Shown piece by piece: positions 62,132 through 64,000 of a stretch of DNA of 64,000 bases. Each line of letters begins with the position of its first letter. Positions within the stretch are counted from its first letter, which is position 1. The position numbers and the translations under genes were made by a program. The notes beneath the pieces are model-generated. The model had not been told where the DNA came from, did no database searches, and saw nothing but the letters and a program-made list of their open reading frames with translations. The DNA is from Salegentibacter sp. (lineage in GTDB: Bacteria; Bacteroidota; Bacteroidia; Flavobacteriales; Flavobacteriaceae), in assembly GCA_024635795.1 (NCBI GenBank), contig JAGXIH010000020.1, positions 1 through 64,000 on the forward strand, given 5' to 3'.

Positions 62132-62958
62132 TTTTTATCAAAATTAGGTTTTCTTTTTTCAAGAAAAGCATCACGACCTTCTTTGGCTTCATCGGTCATA
62201 TAGGCAAGACGTGTAACTTCTCCAGCAAAAACCTGCTGGCCGACCATTCCGTCATCGGTCATATTCATGGCGAATTTCAGCATTTTTATCGAAGTTGGTG
62301 ATTTTTCCATAATTTCCTGCGCCCATTCATAAGCAGTATCTTCCAGCTCATCGTGCGGAATTACCGCATTTACCATCCCCATTTCGTAAGCTTCCTGGGC
62401 TGAGTAATTTCTTCCGAGGAAAAAGATCTCGCGGGCCTTCTTCTGGCCTACCATTTTCGCTAAATAAGCCGACCCATAGCCGGCATCGAAACTCGTCACA
62501 TCGGCATCGGTTTGTTTAAAAATAGCATGTTCCTTACTGGCAAGCGTTAGGTCACAAACCACGTGTAAACTATGCCCACCTCCTACGGCCCAACCCGGAA
62601 CCACGCAAATTACAGCTTTCGGCATAAACCGAATTAATCGTTGTACTTCCAGAATATTCAAACGATGATACCCATCTTCCCCAATATAACCCTGATGACC
62701 CCGGGCTTTTTGATCGCCCCCGCTACAAAATGCCCATTTTCCATCTTTAGCTGAAGGCCCTTCTGCTGAAAGCAAAACAACCCCAATAGAAGTATCTTCA
62801 TGGGCATTGTGAAAGGCGTCCAGTAACTCGCTGGTAGTCTTAGGCCTGAAAGCATTCCTAACCTCCGGGCGGTTAAAAGCGATACGGGCTACCCCATTAG
62901 CTTTCTTATAGGTTATATCCTCATACTCCTTAACTGTTTTCCAGTCTATCTTGCTCAT
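62119..62958 (-). CDS. menB: 1,4-dihydroxy-2-naphthoyl-CoA synthase
   Basis: MenB closes the second ring of menaquinone by Dieckmann condensation of succinylbenzoyl-CoA. This crotonase-fold protein has WAFCSGGDQKARG (oxyanion Gly), VPGWAVGGGHSLH and QTDADVTSFDAGYGS, the combination typical of MenB rather than of enoyl-CoA hydratases, and the usual 279 residues. Menaquinone is the respiratory quinone of Bacteroidota. Other men genes are not in the window; instead menB is followed by the PH-domain pair. Confidence 0.95.
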   Translation of the reverse strand: MSKIDWKTVKEYEDITYKKANGVARIAFNRPEVRNAFRPKTTSELLDAFHNAHEDTSIGVVLLSAEGPSAKDGKWAFCSGGDQKARGHQGYIGEDGYHRLNILEVQRLIRFMPKAVICVVPGWAVGGGHSLHVVCDLTLASKEHAIFKQTDADVTSFDAGYGSAYLAKMVGQKKAREIFFLGRNYSAQEAYEMGMVNAVIPHDELEDTAYEWAQEIMEKSPTSIKMLKFAMNMTDDGMVGQQVFAGEVTRLAYMTDEAKEGRDAFLEKRKPNFDKKWIP

Positions 62959-63030
62959 AATTTAAATTTTAATGTAAAAATAAGATTTTTTGATGCTTCG
63001 GAAGAATTTAAAAATTTAAACAAAAGTATT

Positions 63031-63038
63031 TAGATTTG
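63031..63038 (+). promoter_or_regulatory. -7 promoter element of the small secreted protein gene
   Basis: TAGATTTG matches TAnnTTTG 35 bases before the ATG at 63073. No clear -33 element is present. Confidence 0.4.
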
Positions 63039-63072
63039 CATTGTTTTTGATATCATTACGTAAAACTCCAAG

Positions 63073-63555
63073 ATGAAATTCCGCTTACTATTCCTTTTTT
63101 TCTTCTTCTCTGGTATTTCAGGCCTTGTAGCTCAGGAATTTGAAGCCTGGAATGCCGCCGATTTTGATTTGAACCGAAAGGAACTTAACCGAAGCCTGGA
63201 TGATTTTGATTTCGGCTTTGAGAAATCTAATTTTAATTTACCCAACGGAAAATTCCTGAATGTAGATAAAAATAAAAGAAACGGAATAGACATCGTTGCA
63301 CTGATCGATGAAAAGAATAACTACCGGCAGCGCACTGTAGATATTGGTTCACCCATCCCTAAAAAGGAAAGAAAGGATTTTGAATTTTCAAATCAAACCG
63401 GTTTGTACAATCGTGCTCAAGTAGAAAACGACGCCCTTAATTCAAATCCATATTACCGAAACCAGCGAATTTATCAGAATGCTCTACACAACTCAGCAGT
63501 GAGAAGCATGTATGGGCGCAGGCCATATTATTCTCCTTACGGCAGGTATTATTGA
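63073..63555 (+). CDS. Secreted hypothetical protein (160 residues)
   Basis: A clear signal peptide (cleavage after GLVAQ, about residue 22) is followed by an acidic, Asn/Asp/Phe-rich region with a repeated NL/DFDF pattern and a C-terminus rich in Tyr, Arg and Asn (GRRPYYSPYGRYY). No family, lipobox or enzyme motif is recognised. It is divergent from menB and overlaps the CvfB-like gene by seven bases at the 3' ends. Confidence 0.7.
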   Translation: MKFRLLFLFFFFSGISGLVAQEFEAWNAADFDLNRKELNRSLDDFDFGFEKSNFNLPNGKFLNVDKNKRNGIDIVALIDEKNNYRQRTVDIGSPIPKKERKDFEFSNQTGLYNRAQVENDALNSNPYYRNQRIYQNALHNSAVRSMYGRRPYYSPYGRYY

Positions 63556-64000
63556 TTTTCTCTTAGGTAGATCCCGTCTTCGGTGATGTCGATCTTACGT
63601 TGCTTATAAAGATTCCCTGCAGCGCGTTTAAAACTCTTTTTACTCATCTCCAGCATATTTTGTATCTGGGCAGGATCAGACTTATCAGTGAGCTTAAGAT
63701 GGCCGTGGTTTGCCGCAAGTTCATCTAAAATGCGTTGAGCATTGGGTTCAATACTTCTGTAACCCGGCCGCTGAAGCATAACATCTATCTTCCCATCTGG
63801 CCTGGTTTTTTTTATAAAGCCTTTTACATGATCCCCAACATTAATTGGTTGGAAGATTTCATCGTTATATAGCAGACCCTGGTGAATTTCATTGATAATC
63901 ACATTATATCCGAGATCAGACTTATTGCTGATGATAAGGTCAACTTCTTCAAAAGGTTCTACCGTTAATTCAGAATTATCGAGAAATGCGTGAACCTTAC
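63549..64000 (-). CDS. CvfB/YitL-like S1 RNA-binding protein, 5' part cut by the window end
   Basis: The frame is open from the window edge (upstream in-frame residues read KVHAFLDNSELTVEPFEEV and further) to the stop at 63549. Visible are the end of one S1-like domain (YNVIINEIHQGLLYNDEIF), the linker VGDHVKGFIKKTRPDGKIDV and the C-terminal winged-helix part with LTDKSDPAQIQNMLEMSKKSFKRA. This is the C-terminal half of CvfB, an RNA-binding regulator first linked to virulence in Staphylococcus. A GTG at 63902 is internal and not the real start. Confidence 0.88.
   Translation of the reverse strand, partial: KVHAFLDNSELTVEPFEEVDLIISNKSDLGYNVIINEIHQGLLYNDEIFQPINVGDHVKGFIKKTRPDGKIDVMLQRPGYRSIEPNAQRILDELAANHGHLKLTDKSDPAQIQNMLEMSKKSFKRAAGNLYKQRKIDITEDGIYLRENQ

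Noticed and set aside
1-64000. tRNA, rRNA, transposase or integrase genes
   Set aside because: None was seen on reading; small structured RNAs could still be missed without a covariance search.

Overview
The window looks like chromosomal DNA of a marine member of the Flavobacteriaceae, of the Gramella/Christiangramia, Zunongwangia or Salegentibacter type. Signs of this are the AT-rich base composition, promoters of the Bacteroidetes form (TTTG about 19 bp before TAnnTTTG), little use of strong Shine-Dalgarno sites, SPII lipoproteins with no export motif of other phyla, and typical flavobacterial families (HD-PycTM protein, fused E1 alpha/beta dehydrogenase, DUF2061 next to cys genes, GxxExxY protein). 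The genus is an inference. No rRNA, tRNA, CRISPR array or intact insertion sequence was found.

Region 1 (about 1-24 kb, all on the minus strand) is one long surface-polysaccharide locus. Read in the direction of transcription it holds an MBOAT/SGNH O-acylation pair, a UDP-HexNAc 4-epimerase, a GNAT acetyltransferase and a UDP-HexNAc dehydrogenase (uronic amino sugar supply), UDP-glucose dehydrogenase, then cysQ-DUF2061-cysC-cysD-cysN (PAPS synthesis and PAP removal, without any sulfite-forming enzyme), a UDP-glucuronate 4-epimerase, a seven-gene nonulosonic acid pathway (legB-legC-neuD-legI-legG-ptmE-legF, most likely CMP-legionaminic acid), rfbB-rfbA, and an HTTM-DCC membrane protein. Glycosyltransferases, flippase, polymerase and sulfotransferase are not in the window and probably lie beyond its left edge. 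The gene set predicts an acidic, possibly sulfated and acylated glycan carrying a sialic-acid-like sugar.

This locus is interrupted by small repeat-bracketed genes: a GxxExxY gene set in AATTCGCG repeats between cysD and cysN, and a four-helix-bundle (S23-type) gene set between perfect 21-bp direct repeats. A further repeat of about 87 bp has been absorbed in frame into the UDP-HexNAc dehydrogenase coding sequence. REP-like palindromes are scattered through the same stretch.

Region 2 (24.6-42.8 kb) is housekeeping and envelope: a LacI regulator, a DCC protein, Dps, MscS, a lipoprotein, a 1239-residue phosphoesterase / kinase-like / outer-membrane-barrel protein, an HD-PycTM (Pycsar-effector type) protein, a large GAF protein, a TlpA-like thioredoxin lipoprotein, a SIMPL protein, rhomboid protease, an LpxL-like acyltransferase, GlmM and an AcpH-like protein.

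Region 3 (42.9-50.6 kb) is a secreted-lipoprotein island: an astacin-like metalloprotease and three tandem paralogous lipoproteins with a shared N-terminal module of about 290 residues but different C-termini, preceded by a receiver-PAS-LuxR regulator with a perfect palindrome at its own start. Region 4 (50.9-64 kb) carries uvrA, a LOG-family gene, an M1-peptidase-like barrel protein that lacks the zinc motif, the branched-chain 2-oxoacid dehydrogenase E1 fusion, two PH-domain membrane proteins, menB, a small secreted protein and the 3' part of a CvfB-like gene cut by the window end.
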